A DNA stretch of 64,000 bases from assembly GCA_027014125.1 (NCBI GenBank), contig JALWEI010000029.1:30480-94479 (forward strand), in the 5' to 3' direction. The DNA is from Acidilobaceae archaeon (GTDB taxonomy: Archaea > Thermoproteota > Thermoprotei_A > Sulfolobales > Acidilobaceae). The number at the start of each line of letters is the position of its first letter. The first letter of the stretch is position 1. Made by a program: the position numbers and the translations under genes. Of this stretch, positions 9,085-18,382 are shown piece after piece. The notes beneath the pieces are model-generated. The model did not search any database and was not told where the DNA came from. It saw only the letters and a program-made list of their open reading frames with translations.

Positions 9085-9970
9085 GATCGGGGCGAAGAGG
9101 GGCAACCTGAGGAGGCTAGGCCTGGAGCTAGGTAACATAATGGATAATTGGAGCGACATAGACTTGGTAGTCCTGCCAGCTTATCCGATAACCGGCCCCT
9201 TGATAGGCTACTACCCGCCCAACAGGGCTAAGCAGGCCATGAAGAACATGGCGGAGAGGATCAGCAGCAAGGGCACGGCGCTTGGGCAGAGTATAGTCAC
9301 GATATCAAAGTGGAGTGAGGATTACGGGATCAACATTATAGCTGGCCCGATACTCGAGAGGGCCGGACCCAAGCTCTACTCCACCGTCCTCCACATAGCT
9401 CCGGACGGCTCCATAGAGGGGAAGTATAGGAAGATCACGCTGACCCGCAAGGAGGTCGAGGCCGGCCTCAGCCCGGGGCGCAGCGTGGAGGTATTCAATA
9501 TCAGGGGCAAGGGGCAGGTTGGGGTGTATGTGGACGAGGACCTGACGCACCCGGAGATATTTAGGGTGATGCAGATCCGCGGCTCGAATATCATTATAGG
9601 GTTCATGCTGCCCTACGAGTCCGACTACTTCAGGATGACTAACTACCATGATGGAAGGATACTGACGATGGAGCTGGACCCAGTGATCGAGTTCCTCTCG
9701 GTTAGGAGCAGGGAGACTGGGTTGCCTGTTATACTCGTGGGCGGCGGCGTTGAGGGTGTCGGTCATAATAACCACAATAACGTGGCCTTCATGCCCACCA
9801 TACCCTCAGACCCAGATGTGGGGGTCGCCAAGAATAGGATCCTTGACTATGACAGGCTTGACTCGGATCCTATGATTATCGAGTTGGATACGAGGTATAG
9901 TAGGCCTAGGAGTATCAACGCGATAGTGGCGAAGAGCATAGTGAAGGAGTTGTGTATGAGTAGGGGTTAA
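9038..9970 (+). CDS. Nitrilase-superfamily fold protein lacking the catalytic triad
   Basis: 310 aa with the carbon-nitrogen hydrolase layout. The usual Glu of LPE is Ala here (VVLPAYPITG). The Lys region is kept (GKYRKITLTRKE). The usual Cys of the GxxICYDxxFPE strand is absent (GVYVDEDLTHPEIF). Two of three catalytic residues are therefore missing, and the protein is probably not an active amidase. It overlaps the 3' end of reverse gyrase. The start could be GTG 9038 or TTG 9047, the latter placing SLKIAVMHSK at the N-terminus. Confidence 0.75.
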   Translation: MERLSLKIAVMHSKVKIGAKRGNLRRLGLELGNIMDNWSDIDLVVLPAYPITGPLIGYYPPNRAKQAMKNMAERISSKGTALGQSIVTISKWSEDYGINIIAGPILERAGPKLYSTVLHIAPDGSIEGKYRKITLTRKEVEAGLSPGRSVEVFNIRGKGQVGVYVDEDLTHPEIFRVMQIRGSNIIIGFMLPYESDYFRMTNYHDGRILTMELDPVIEFLSVRSRETGLPVILVGGGVEGVGHNNHNNVAFMPTIPSDPDVGVAKNRILDYDRLDSDPMIIELDTRYSRPRSINAIVAKSIVKELCMSRG

Positions 9971-10049
9971 CAGGTAAACCGGGTTCTTTAACGCTGTTAA
10001 AGATATATAATCTGCTAGTGTAAAATATAGAGCGTGGGGGCAGGCAAGG

Positions 10050-11000
10050 TTGAGCCTGGCAATATCCAAGAGGAGAATACAGAAGCTCGGGGGCTCCAGC
10101 CTAATAATAACGATACCAAAGAGCTGGGCAAGGAAGATCGGACTCACCGTAGGAGACACAGTGATAATAGTAGACGAGGGAGACCACCTGAAGATAATGC
10201 CCCCAGACACCAGGGTCACCGACAAGGTCGGGATAGCCCGGGTAAAGCTATCCGGCTTCCTGAGGGAGGTCAGCATAGGCAAGATCATAGACTGCTCCTA
10301 CCAGAACGGCCACAGCAAGATAGAGATACAGATACCATCAAACGGCAACACGAGCCCAGAGGAGCTGGCCAGGGAGGCCGGGGAGCACCCCAAGGTCAAG
10401 GCAGCCCAGGTACTAGACCCCTCAACCCTGCTGATAGAACTCGAGACGACCAACGGGGACGAGGTGACCACGCTACTCAAGAAGTTCAACACGAAGCTAC
10501 AAGAGATCATAGACCTAGGAGAGGCCGCCATAACAGGGTCAATCCCCCTAGATGATGCGATAAAGGGGATAGAGAGGAGCGCCGACAACGCCTACAACAT
10601 AGTGGACTCCATAACGAGGCTCTCATTCAAGCAGGGAATAGTAATGTGCGAGTCCAAGGGTGTAGACCCCACAATACTCATAGCACTCAAGATACTCGCA
10701 AGGCTGCTAGAGAGGGCGATGAAGAACCTAGTCAACTTCAGCGAGCGGGAGCTAAGCCTCAAGGCGGTAGGCAAGATCAGGATCATAATGAGCGAGGCCA
10801 TAGGGGGCATAGCCAGCGGTAGCGGCAGGAGGATAGCCAACGCCCTCAACGAGATAGCAGGCCTAAGAGAGATTGTAGCCGAGATGAGGAGCCTCTCAAC
10901 CCCGGAGGCGGAGAAGGTGGCGACCTGCGTGGAGAGCATGAACATAGCAGTGGAAACCCTAGCATCAAAGGGGATATGCTCGGTCCTAGCATCTCCCTAG
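10050..11000 (+). CDS. Phosphate-uptake-type regulator: AbrB DNA-binding domain plus PhoU domain
   Basis: 316 aa. Residues 6-50 are a SpoVT/AbrB swapped-hairpin domain (RRIQKLGGSSLIITIPKSWARKIGL, VGDTVIIV). The rest is all-helical with PhoU-like repeats (NAYNIVDSITRL, IALKILARLLERAMKNLV). Such proteins regulate phosphate transport genes in archaea, though no pst genes are visible here. The start is a TTG at 10050. The promoter candidate is AAAGATATATAAT at about 10001-10014. Confidence 0.85.
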   Translation: MSLAISKRRIQKLGGSSLIITIPKSWARKIGLTVGDTVIIVDEGDHLKIMPPDTRVTDKVGIARVKLSGFLREVSIGKIIDCSYQNGHSKIEIQIPSNGNTSPEELAREAGEHPKVKAAQVLDPSTLLIELETTNGDEVTTLLKKFNTKLQEIIDLGEAAITGSIPLDDAIKGIERSADNAYNIVDSITRLSFKQGIVMCESKGVDPTILIALKILARLLERAMKNLVNFSERELSLKAVGKIRIIMSEAIGGIASGSGRRIANALNEIAGLREIVAEMRSLSTPEAEKVATCVESMNIAVETLASKGICSVLASP

Positions 11001-11043
11001 ACTCTTAAACCCCACCACAACTAGATGCCCTCGGAGACCCAGC

Positions 11044-11568
11044 TTGGACGGGTGCTGCACAGAGCTATCCGGTTGCGTGCTCAGGAACACTAGGATAGAG
11101 CTAGAGAGGCTCATACGCAGGGTTAGGCTGGAGAACCTGCTAGGCGATATCAGGGAGAACACGTACAAGGCCCACTCGTGGCAGCTACTGAAGAGGACAA
11201 TGGCCACACCCATAGCCAGGTGCATTAGAAGCCTAGCCGGGCCATGCGGGATCCCATGCCTAGACTCGATATACTTCTCCGACCTCACGGGCGGGGAGCA
11301 CAGCTACATAGAGGGGCACGGGGGCAAGGACCTAGACCTTATACTATACACTCCCTGCGAGCTGGACCGGGAGAAGGTGGAGGAGAGCCTGGAGTCCTGT
11401 ATAGAGAGCGCCGTCACACTCCTACTATCAGAGATGCTCACCGACGACCCCAAGAAGATACTGGGGATACCTAACATTATAGAGGTCCACATAGTCAGGG
11501 ATAGAAGGGACCTCCCCTACTACAACATGGTCAAGTACAGGAGTAGAACGCTAACCAGGCTACTCTAG
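11044..11568 (+). CDS. Predicted nucleotidyltransferase-fold protein
   Basis: 174 aa. The stretch LTGG, eleven residues, then DLDLILY fits the pol-beta nucleotidyltransferase pattern hG[GS]x(9-13)Dh[DE]h. Flanking helices are Arg/Glu-rich. Substrate is unknown. The start is TTG 11044, with GTG at 11077 as an alternative. The stop overlaps the convergent PHP gene by four bases. The fold call rests on one motif. Confidence 0.5.
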   Translation: MDGCCTELSGCVLRNTRIELERLIRRVRLENLLGDIRENTYKAHSWQLLKRTMATPIARCIRSLAGPCGIPCLDSIYFSDLTGGEHSYIEGHGGKDLDLILYTPCELDREKVEESLESCIESAVTLLLSEMLTDDPKKILGIPNIIEVHIVRDRRDLPYYNMVKYRSRTLTRLL

Positions 11569-12230
11569 GCAAGCCTCTTCCTAGCACCCCACACTGCCGC
11601 CTCTATGATAGCCCTAGGCCCAGGGATTCCATATGTCGGCCTAACCCTCCCCCTCATCACGGCCTCAACCACGTCCACAGGCCTCCTAGGCTCATCCCAA
11701 AGCCTAACCGGGGCCACGCCCAGCTCACCCAGCACATGGGCATCACTACCACTAGTCCCAGCTATACCCATCCTCCTGGCCCTATACAGCGCTGGCAGGT
11801 TGAATAGCAAGATGCCCCTCGGGTTCCACACCTCTACAGTGTGGAAGACACTGCTATCCCAAGCCCTACCACCCACGCTATGCCTCCCCAAATGGTACGG
11901 GTGAGCCGCGATCAAGGCGCAGTTATACCCGTCCCCGGCCTCCCTTAACTCCCACGGATCCATGCCCTTCCAGGGCCTCTCCGGCATGGGCTCCGGGCAC
12001 AGGACCAGGACGTCCCCCCAAAGGGTTCTAACCTCATTCCCATAGACTATAACCGGGGCCCCCTCGAGGCCCCTGGCTTCCCTAGCCGCCATGATAGACC
12101 CTGCGAAGGTGTTGTGGTCGGTGACCGCGATAGCATGGAGGCCAATGCTCCTGCCCTTCGCAACCAGCTCCCTTGGGGTGGGCCTACCGTCGCTGGCATT
12201 GGTGTGACAGTGGATCTCTGCTACGTACAA
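11565..12230 (-). CDS. PHP-domain phosphoesterase
   Basis: 221 aa. The PHP metal motifs are all present: HCHTNASDG near the N-terminus, AVTDHNTF near residue 35, AAHPYH near 108 and GTSGSDAHVLGELG near 160. The family hydrolyses phosphoesters, such as nucleoside 3',5'-bisphosphates or histidinol phosphate. Its length fits a stand-alone PHP enzyme. Substrate is not decided by the sequence. Confidence 0.88.
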   Translation of the reverse strand: MYVAEIHCHTNASDGRPTPRELVAKGRSIGLHAIAVTDHNTFAGSIMAAREARGLEGAPVIVYGNEVRTLWGDVLVLCPEPMPERPWKGMDPWELREAGDGYNCALIAAHPYHLGRHSVGGRAWDSSVFHTVEVWNPRGILLFNLPALYRARRMGIAGTSGSDAHVLGELGVAPVRLWDEPRRPVDVVEAVMRGRVRPTYGIPGPRAIIEAAVWGARKRLA

Positions 12231-12331
12231 AGGCTGACACCCCTACTATAGCGCCCGCGGGGCTACCGGGTTGGGGTACACCTATAAGGCATCTCCATGC
12301 ATCAAGTCCAACCGGCCATATACAATACGTA

Positions 12332-12430
12332 CCATATTATGGAGACTCCGGTATACTACTAATCATTAATATAGGATTTTTAATACTAAATTTTAAAATA
12401 CAACGCCTCGTATATTGTACCATAATATGA
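12332..12430. promoter_or_regulatory. Pair of pseudo-palindromes flanking a TATA-like element
   Basis: CCATATTATGG at 12332-12342 and CCATAATATGA at 12420-12430 are near-palindromic copies of one motif. Between them lies a very AT-rich stretch with ATTTTAAAATAC at about 12390-12401, a plausible TATA box for the secreted-protein gene that follows. The arrangement suggests a regulator binding both sides of the promoter. Confidence 0.4.
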
Positions 12431-12461
12431 TACTATACCGGGCTCCGTGCTGGTGGCTTGT

Positions 12462-13988
12462 ATGGAACCCAGTGGCAAGGAGAAGAGGAGTATAATAGCT
12501 GCAATTGGACTGGCTACCCTAGCGGTTTTACTGGTGGCAATGCAACTCAATCATAGCCTAGGGTATGTTAAGTTTAAGCTGGTACTCTACGATGATGAAG
12601 GTAGGCCTATAACAAATGCTCTGGGTATGCCTACTGTGCCTGAGGGTATTAGGTTATATGCCCAGGTCTATGCTATTGCACCGCCGGGCCACGACGAGGT
12701 TATGGTCGAAATATACAAAGGCTGGGTTAGTGGACTTACATTGACGCTGGAGGCTAGGGACACGCTTAGATGGATAGCAGGTGAGTGGGCCCGCCTGGAG
12801 ACGGGTAGGGGTATAGAGCCCGGGTACACCGCTACGAGCCTCGAACTAAACCTGTGGGTGGTGCATGAGGAGACTGGTAGTGTAATCCAGAGAGTCAGCT
12901 ACTTCTACCCATACGATCCACACAGGCTCCTGGAGGGGGAGAGCTGGGAGTACACGGTTAAAGTAATGCTTCCCCCCGTAGAGAATAGTGCGCCAGGACC
13001 GCGGAGTTCACAGATAGAGCCCCGGCCGGGTTGCATCATGTACTATACGTGGAGGATTAACTCCACGACTACCCCCGAGGCCGGCTCCACGACGTTCAGC
13101 ACCGATACAAGGAGATTCGATAATATATTATATATCAAGACTCCTATACTATTGGTCTATAACAAGCTACCTATATCGGGTAGGATAGGCTCGGCCATAG
13201 GTCTAGGCATGGGTGGAGTGACCGAGTTCAAGGCATCAGTGGGCATTGGGCCGGGTATCTATGTGAAGCTTAGGAGCGGCGATGCGACGGGCGGTTTGAG
13301 TGGGAAGGTGTATCTAGGTGGCGTATCTAGGAGCCTGTCTGTGAGCTCCTTCTGGAGCCCGGGTTCTGTAGAGGGTGGTGAGTGGGCTTACGTGTGGATA
13401 TGGACAAGGCCCGTTATGGTATTCTACAACGAGTATCTTACCCTCGACTGTGAGGGGGACGTTGTAGAGAGTTATACTGGCGTGGATAAGGTTGTGTTCT
13501 TCGTGCAGGATGCTATGACCCTCTATAAGGGTGTAGCGGACGGGAGGAAGTTGTATAGCCTCCTTGGCGGGGAGTCCCGTGGCGGGCCTCCTTGGCATGT
13601 TAGGTGGTTGTTTGACGATAATCTATCTAGCTATAGGTATGTGATCGGCCTTAAGCCTGGCGTGGGTCATAGCTTTGGACTAATCCTATCTATGGTTGAT
13701 GAGTGCAAGGCTGACTTTGAGGTGCCTCTCGGGCTGGCCGCTGCATCCCTCCTATCAACGGTTGGTATGCATGAGTTTGCCCGGCTTGCGGTTTTGATGC
13801 CTCCCTCTATGTCGTATGGGAGCTCAGCGGCTGTGTACGTTGATGGTGGAGTGCAGAATAAGGGGCCTGTATACGAGTACCTGTACCTTAGGGTCTCTAA
13901 TATGCTATATTCAAAGGATCCGCCGTGGTGGCCCTCGGATACTTGCTACTACCAGGTACCTGTGGCTATGTATATAGAGTCTAGGTAG
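12462..13988 (+). CDS. Unknown extracytoplasmic protein with N-terminal membrane anchor
   Basis: About 508 aa. One hydrophobic helix (AAIGLATLAVLLVAMQL) follows a charged N-terminus, then a long beta-rich, Gly/Ser/Tyr-rich ectodomain with a few cysteines. I recognise no family. The ATG at 12462 follows GGTGG by five bases; a GTG at 12447 is also in frame. The next gene is similar in style and may be co-transcribed. Confidence 0.65.
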   Translation: MEPSGKEKRSIIAAIGLATLAVLLVAMQLNHSLGYVKFKLVLYDDEGRPITNALGMPTVPEGIRLYAQVYAIAPPGHDEVMVEIYKGWVSGLTLTLEARDTLRWIAGEWARLETGRGIEPGYTATSLELNLWVVHEETGSVIQRVSYFYPYDPHRLLEGESWEYTVKVMLPPVENSAPGPRSSQIEPRPGCIMYYTWRINSTTTPEAGSTTFSTDTRRFDNILYIKTPILLVYNKLPISGRIGSAIGLGMGGVTEFKASVGIGPGIYVKLRSGDATGGLSGKVYLGGVSRSLSVSSFWSPGSVEGGEWAYVWIWTRPVMVFYNEYLTLDCEGDVVESYTGVDKVVFFVQDAMTLYKGVADGRKLYSLLGGESRGGPPWHVRWLFDDNLSSYRYVIGLKPGVGHSFGLILSMVDECKADFEVPLGLAAASLLSTVGMHEFARLAVLMPPSMSYGSSAAVYVDGGVQNKGPVYEYLYLRVSNMLYSKDPPWWPSDTCYYQVPVAMYIESR

Positions 13989-14039
13989 CTGGAACGCTTA
14001 TCACTAGCCCCAGCAATTACCGCTGGTAGGAGGGTGTAT

Positions 14040-14558
14040 ATGCAGGAGCCCACTCCGGTCTATGGCCAGGGCTTTTTCATCGTGGATCCCGGGAGTATAG
14101 CCTACATTATAGTATTCGATTATCATGATCCAGACGGATATTATATGGGTCTGGCCGAGTCGGGGAGGGTCGAGGACGAGGAGAGGGTGCTAGCTGATAA
14201 CATGCAGGCTCTGATGGATGAGGAGAGGGTTATTATTAATGGCGAGGATGTCAGGCCCCATGTCCTGTGGGCTAAGATAGAGGTTAGGGGCACGGTTGAT
14301 AGGGCTTCTATAACGTTCTTCACCTTGATGAGGTACAAGCCCCGGCTTGGTGTTAACGTTTACGAGAACATATATGAGGAGACGGTGGCGGAGTACGACT
14401 ATACGGTATACTGGATACCGGGTAAGTGCACTAGTATAACAGGCGTTGACTCGCCCGGCTACGTGGAGCTTCAGGACGGGCTAGCGGTGGTCAGGGTTCT
14501 AAAGGGTACTAGGATCCCAGGGTACGAGAGCGTATCATTCACCCACACGTGCCTCTAG
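14040..14558 (+). CDS. Unknown protein
   Basis: About 172 aa, acidic and beta-rich (GSIAYIIVFDYHDPDGYY, KIEVRGTVDRASITFFTLM). It has no signal sequence of its own. It lies 51 bases after the secreted-protein gene and is probably in the same unit. The ATG at 14040 follows GGAGGGTG; GTG 14034 is also in frame. No family recognised. Confidence 0.6.
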   Translation: MQEPTPVYGQGFFIVDPGSIAYIIVFDYHDPDGYYMGLAESGRVEDEERVLADNMQALMDEERVIINGEDVRPHVLWAKIEVRGTVDRASITFFTLMRYKPRLGVNVYENIYEETVAEYDYTVYWIPGKCTSITGVDSPGYVELQDGLAVVRVLKGTRIPGYESVSFTHTCL

Positions 14559-14884
14559 GCGGTTGCCCCTACTTGGCCCCACCCGCTCCAGCCGAACCAT
14601 GTATAGTCCCTAGATGACGCCATGTCCCTGGCGTACCTCACGTATTTCCCTATAACACCTGAGGGGAGCCCGTGGAGCTTGAATAGCCTCTCCAGGCTCT
14701 GGAGCCTTACAACCACGTCCTTTGGCATGCCTCCCCTTAGCGCGTAGTCCGCGAAGTCCCTTAGGGCCTGGTAGCCTAGGAAGAGTAGGGCCGCCTTGTG
14801 GGGGCTCCTCATTGACCTGCTCATCCTTCTAAGCTTTTCCGCATCTTCTTCGGCCATGATCCAGAGGGAGGGACTCCTCCTCAC
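14555..14884 (-). CDS. Small helical protein of unknown function
   Basis: Up to 109 aa, predicted nearly all-helical (PHKAALLFLGYQALRDFADYALRGG, VVVRLQSLERLFKL). It starts with GTG 14884 or with ATG 14857 (MAEEDAEKLRRMSR). It overlaps the preceding convergent gene by four bases. About 180 bp upstream hold no gene I can see. Confidence 0.5.
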   Translation of the reverse strand: MRRSPSLWIMAEEDAEKLRRMSRSMRSPHKAALLFLGYQALRDFADYALRGGMPKDVVVRLQSLERLFKLHGLPSGVIGKYVRYARDMASSRDYTWFGWSGWGQVGATA

Positions 14885-15066
14885 AGGCCAACACCGTTAC
14901 ACCTCTTACCCCATCCACGTGATATGGCGTGGCAGGTGCCATAATTCCGGGGTACTATACTGGGCTATACCGGGGTGTTACGGCCCCGCTAGGGGTCCCC
15001 GTCTAGCTTGCTCCTCATCCCCAGGCTTGGGGTCGGGGCCGGTGATCTCGGTCACCCCCAGCCAGT

Positions 15067-15666
15067 CTAGGTGAAGCTTACCCCATCCACGCTCCTCACT
15101 ATAACACCCTTGTAGAGGAAGTCGATTTGCCTCAGGGCGGCGTGCATGTCGAACTCGGTGAGGGCGCTTATCCCGTCTATTGGGACGTAGACCTTGTACC
15201 AGCGTAGCGCGGCGCTGGCTACGGTATGTAGTACGCATATGTTTGCGACTGTACCCACTATTACAAGGTTCTTTATGCCGTAGATGCGTAGCAGGTCGTC
15301 AAGCGGGGTGCCGTAGAAGCCGTCGTACCTAGTCTTCATTACTACTATGTCCCCCTCCTTGGGGGCGAGCTCGTCCACGATGCGCCATCCCCAGGTGCCG
15401 TGTCTAGCGTGCTCCCCCCAGATCCTGTACTCCGGGTCATCGTCGTAGTGCGTGTCCTGCGTGTAGAAGACCCTTGCCCCGGCGCTCCTAGCCTTCTCGA
15501 GCAGCCTAGCTATAGGCGCTATAGTATCCCTGGAGGCTGGGACGAATAGCGCCCCGTTGGGATGCACGAAGTCGTTCTGCATATCCACCACTATAACGGC
15601 GGTCTCCCTGGCGGGTAGGCTCACGTTATCCACGACCCTATACTCTGGAACCTCCACGCTGGCCAT
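15067..15666 (-). CDS. Isochorismatase-family amidohydrolase, probable nicotinamidase
   Basis: 199 aa. The catalytic triad is visible: Asp in VVDMQNDF, Lys in VVMKTRYDGFYGT and Cys in VGTVANICVLHT, where the A-N-I-C form is typical of the family. TQDTHYDDDPEY resembles the metal-binding stretch of nicotinamidases, which return nicotinamide to NAD synthesis. The open frame runs further upstream, but that part is antisense to the next gene. The ATG at 15666 follows GGGGGTG. The neighbouring NAD(P)H-hydrate repair gene fits NAD metabolism. Confidence 0.8.
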   Translation of the reverse strand: MASVEVPEYRVVDNVSLPARETAVIVVDMQNDFVHPNGALFVPASRDTIAPIARLLEKARSAGARVFYTQDTHYDDDPEYRIWGEHARHGTWGWRIVDELAPKEGDIVVMKTRYDGFYGTPLDDLLRIYGIKNLVIVGTVANICVLHTVASAALRWYKVYVPIDGISALTEFDMHAALRQIDFLYKGVIVRSVDGVSFT

Positions 15667-15739
15667 GCCATACACCCCCGATAGATCTAGGATCGTAGAC
15701 GATATCTGTATTACTCCATAGGCCCACCCCTCCCGGCAG

Positions 15740-17302
15740 GTGGCGGGATTGGCGGAGTGCCCCGGCCTTAGGGAGGCTAGTGCTGCTGGTTCTATTAGTG
15801 TCGAGGACATGAGGGCCGCCGAGATCAACTCGGTTTGGCTGGGCCTAGACCTAGACCTGCTCATGGAGAACGCTGGCAGGGCGGTGGCTGACGCCATAGA
15901 ATGCGTCCTAGGAGGCCTTGAGGGTGTAAGCGTTACCATACTCGCCGGGAAGGGTGGTAATGGGGGCGACGGTATAACCGCGGCTAGGCACCTAGCCGAG
16001 AGGGGGGCCAAGGTTGAGGTACACCTATCCCACCCCCCAGAGCTGATAACCCATGGAAGCACCCGGAGGAACCTGAAGGTCCTCCTGGCTAGCGGCTATG
16101 CCAAGCTCGTCAAGCCATGGAGTAGGGGATGGGGGGACACCAGCGGGGCTGATGTGGTTGTGGACGCGCTACTAGGTATAGGCGTTAGGGGCAGCCTCAG
16201 GGAGCCCATACTCAGCCTGGCTAGAGCCTTCACAAGCCACCAAGGCCTCAGGGTCTCGATAGACACGCCAACCGGCGTGGACCCTGATACAGGTTATGTA
16301 GCCGAGGGTGCTGTGGTCGCTGATGTCACGGTTACGCTATACAAGGTGAAGAAGGGCCTCCTCCAGGGAAAGGCCCCCATGCACACTGGCAGGCTACTTG
16401 TAGCCCCAATAGGGATCCCACGCCAGGCCTCGGAGCTAGCCGGGCCGGGTGACGCCTACGCTAGGATACCCGTTAGGCCCAGGGATGCCCACAAGGGTAT
16501 GGGTGGTAGGGTGCTAGTTATCGGCGGTAGCAGGGACTTCGTTGGAGCCCCAATTCTAGCCGCCCTGGGAGCCGCTGCGGGGGGCGCAGACCTGGTATAC
16601 CTGGCCAGTACTGGCATGATACCCTACTGGGGCGCCCAGAGGAGCTCAACTATAATACCCGTGCCGCTGGATGGCGACTACCTGAACCCCAGCCATGTTG
16701 ACAAGCTACTCAGGCACTCGGAGAGGGTTCACGCCGTCGTCGTGGGCCCGGGCCTTGGTAGCAGGGACGAGACCCTTGAGGCAGCTAGGATCCTAGTCGA
16801 GAGGCTAGCCGAGTCTGGCAGGGTTACAGTCGTGGATGCAGACGCGCTTAGGGCGGTGGCTGGTCTCGAGGGTCTTGGCCCCCATATTGTCCTGACCCCG
16901 CACCGGGGCGAGGCTTCCCGGCTCCTGGGCGACGAGGCCGTGGAGCCCAGGCTGGCCGCTTCTAGGATATCCAGGCTCACCGGGGCTACTGTGCTCTTGA
17001 AGGGGCCCAGGGACTATATCTGTACTGAGGACACTTGCAGGGTCAACGTCACCGGGGCCCCGTCCATGAGCGTGGGCGGTACGGGTGATGTGCTGGCTGG
17101 AGTAGTAGCTGGATTCGCTGCTAGGAGAGTAGCCCTGGGTAGGGGGCATGGGATGCCGCATACCGCTGCCGCCGCGGCTTACATAGTTGGCAGGGCCGGG
17201 GAGCTTGCCGCCTCGGCTGTGGGCGAGAATATTTCCGCTCAGGATGTGGTTGAGAATATAGGTAGGGCCCTGGCCGAGGCTAGAAGCCTTGCAGAGGGCT
17301 AG
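15740..17302 (+). CDS. nnr: Bifunctional NAD(P)H-hydrate epimerase / ADP-dependent dehydratase
   Basis: 520 aa in two domains. The N-terminal YjeF_N part (about 1-225) has ENAGRAVAD, GKGGNGGDG and IDTPTGVDPDTG. The C-terminal ribokinase-like part has MGGRVLVIGGS, VGPGLGS, LTPHRGEASRL and SVGGTGDVLAG. It epimerises and dehydrates damaged NAD(P)H hydrates. The start is GTG 15740, with TTG 15749 also possible. It is divergent from the amidohydrolase and overlaps the next gene by 14 bases. Confidence 0.93.
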   Translation: MAGLAECPGLREASAAGSISVEDMRAAEINSVWLGLDLDLLMENAGRAVADAIECVLGGLEGVSVTILAGKGGNGGDGITAARHLAERGAKVEVHLSHPPELITHGSTRRNLKVLLASGYAKLVKPWSRGWGDTSGADVVVDALLGIGVRGSLREPILSLARAFTSHQGLRVSIDTPTGVDPDTGYVAEGAVVADVTVTLYKVKKGLLQGKAPMHTGRLLVAPIGIPRQASELAGPGDAYARIPVRPRDAHKGMGGRVLVIGGSRDFVGAPILAALGAAAGGADLVYLASTGMIPYWGAQRSSTIIPVPLDGDYLNPSHVDKLLRHSERVHAVVVGPGLGSRDETLEAARILVERLAESGRVTVVDADALRAVAGLEGLGPHIVLTPHRGEASRLLGDEAVEPRLAASRISRLTGATVLLKGPRDYICTEDTCRVNVTGAPSMSVGGTGDVLAGVVAGFAARRVALGRGHGMPHTAAAAAYIVGRAGELAASAVGENISAQDVVENIGRALAEARSLAEG

Positions 17303-17795
17303 GATCGCGTATATCCCCTACCAGGTCTATAGGGTCGGCGAGAGGCTTGTCGCCTGCGACTCCCATTTCTGGAGCCATGTCTCCGATGACGTGCTTAGGG
17401 TCCTCCTTATCAGGGGTCTGGGTAGCCTGCGGGAGGCGCCTGGGAGGGATGGGGTGGCCTTAGAGCCTCTAACCCCGATTGGCGGCCATAGGCGGTGGCT
17501 CGAGTGGGCCCAGGCGCTAAGGGTTCGCCCCCTACCCTTGAGCCCTGAGGACCTTGCATCCTATAGCCTTGGAGTATCGTGGGGTGGTGGCCTAGATGCC
17601 TCTAGGGAGGCGTTGAAGGGGCTTGCTAAGCTGCTGGTTGGTAGGGGGCCTGTGAGGCCTCTGGGCAGGTTTGCGTGGCTTCGCCTGGCCTCGGATGGGT
17701 GTAGCGTTGGTGATGCTAGGTATAGGGTCTTGGCTAGCCTTGACCCTGGCGTGGGGCTTAGGATTAAGGAGGCGGTGTGTACGGCTACTGGGTAA
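17289..17795 (+). CDS. Unknown protein
   Basis: 168 aa beginning at a TTG inside the end of nnr, so translation is probably coupled. Arg/Leu/Gly-rich with a conserved-looking start (RIAYIPYQVYRVGERLVACDS). No signal peptide, membrane helix or family signature seen. It precedes a methyltransferase gene by six bases. Confidence 0.55.
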   Translation: MQRARIAYIPYQVYRVGERLVACDSHFWSHVSDDVLRVLLIRGLGSLREAPGRDGVALEPLTPIGGHRRWLEWAQALRVRPLPLSPEDLASYSLGVSWGGGLDASREALKGLAKLLVGRGPVRPLGRFAWLRLASDGCSVGDARYRVLASLDPGVGLRIKEAVCTATG

Positions 17796-17801
17796 GCGGG
17801 T

Positions 17802-18344
17802 ATGGGTATGGGTAAGGGCAGGGTGATCAGGGAGAGGTATGAGGCCACTTATACTGGGTACGACGAGTTGTATAGGATGGAGCAGTATGAGAAGTACTTG
17901 GAGGCCCTTGGGAGGGTTGAGCCCCGGGGCCTTGTGCTTGATGCTGGTTGTGGAACTGGGCTTCTTGTCGAGTATATGGCTATGAATAGGATGCTTGATA
18001 GGGTTAGTGGCGTCGTGTGCCTTGACTATAGCTGGGGTATGCTCTCTGTAGCCAAGTGGCGCCTGGGTAGGCTCTGTGGGGGCAGGTGTGGGGTTGTGCT
18101 TGGGAATGTTGAGCGGCTCCCCTTTGGGGACCGTGTGTTCGATGTTGTGTACTCCTTTACTGTGCTGGATCTTGTTGACGATGTTATTGGGGCTTTCAGG
18201 GAGCTTGTTAGGGTTTCCCGCGGCCCGGTTGTGGTTAGCATGCTTAAGAGGCTCCCGTATAAGGACCTTCTCCTGGCTAGTGGTGTGAGGCTCCTGGGAG
18301 TTACTAGTAAGGATGTTATCCTCGTGTGGGATCCTGGAAATTAA
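17802..18344 (+). CDS. Class I SAM-dependent methyltransferase
   Basis: 180 aa. Motif I is VLDAGCGTGLLVEYM (about 45-59), followed by VVCLDYSWGML, GNVERLPFGDRVFDVVYSF (motifs II-III) and VVSMLKR. This is the methyltransferase-11 type. Small compared with most members, with no substrate domain after the Rossmann core. Start ATG 17802 or ATG 17808. Confidence 0.85.
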   Translation: MGMGKGRVIRERYEATYTGYDELYRMEQYEKYLEALGRVEPRGLVLDAGCGTGLLVEYMAMNRMLDRVSGVVCLDYSWGMLSVAKWRLGRLCGGRCGVVLGNVERLPFGDRVFDVVYSFTVLDLVDDVIGAFRELVRVSRGPVVVSMLKRLPYKDLLLASGVRLLGVTSKDVILVWDPGN

Positions 18345-18382
18345 ACCCTCCACTGGCACGGCTACGCTGGTAGGGTGGAACG

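Noticed and set aside
15667..16062. N-terminal extension of the amidohydrolase
   Set aside because: This part is the antisense of the NAD(P)H-hydrate repair gene, and a good start with GGGGGTG exists at 15666.
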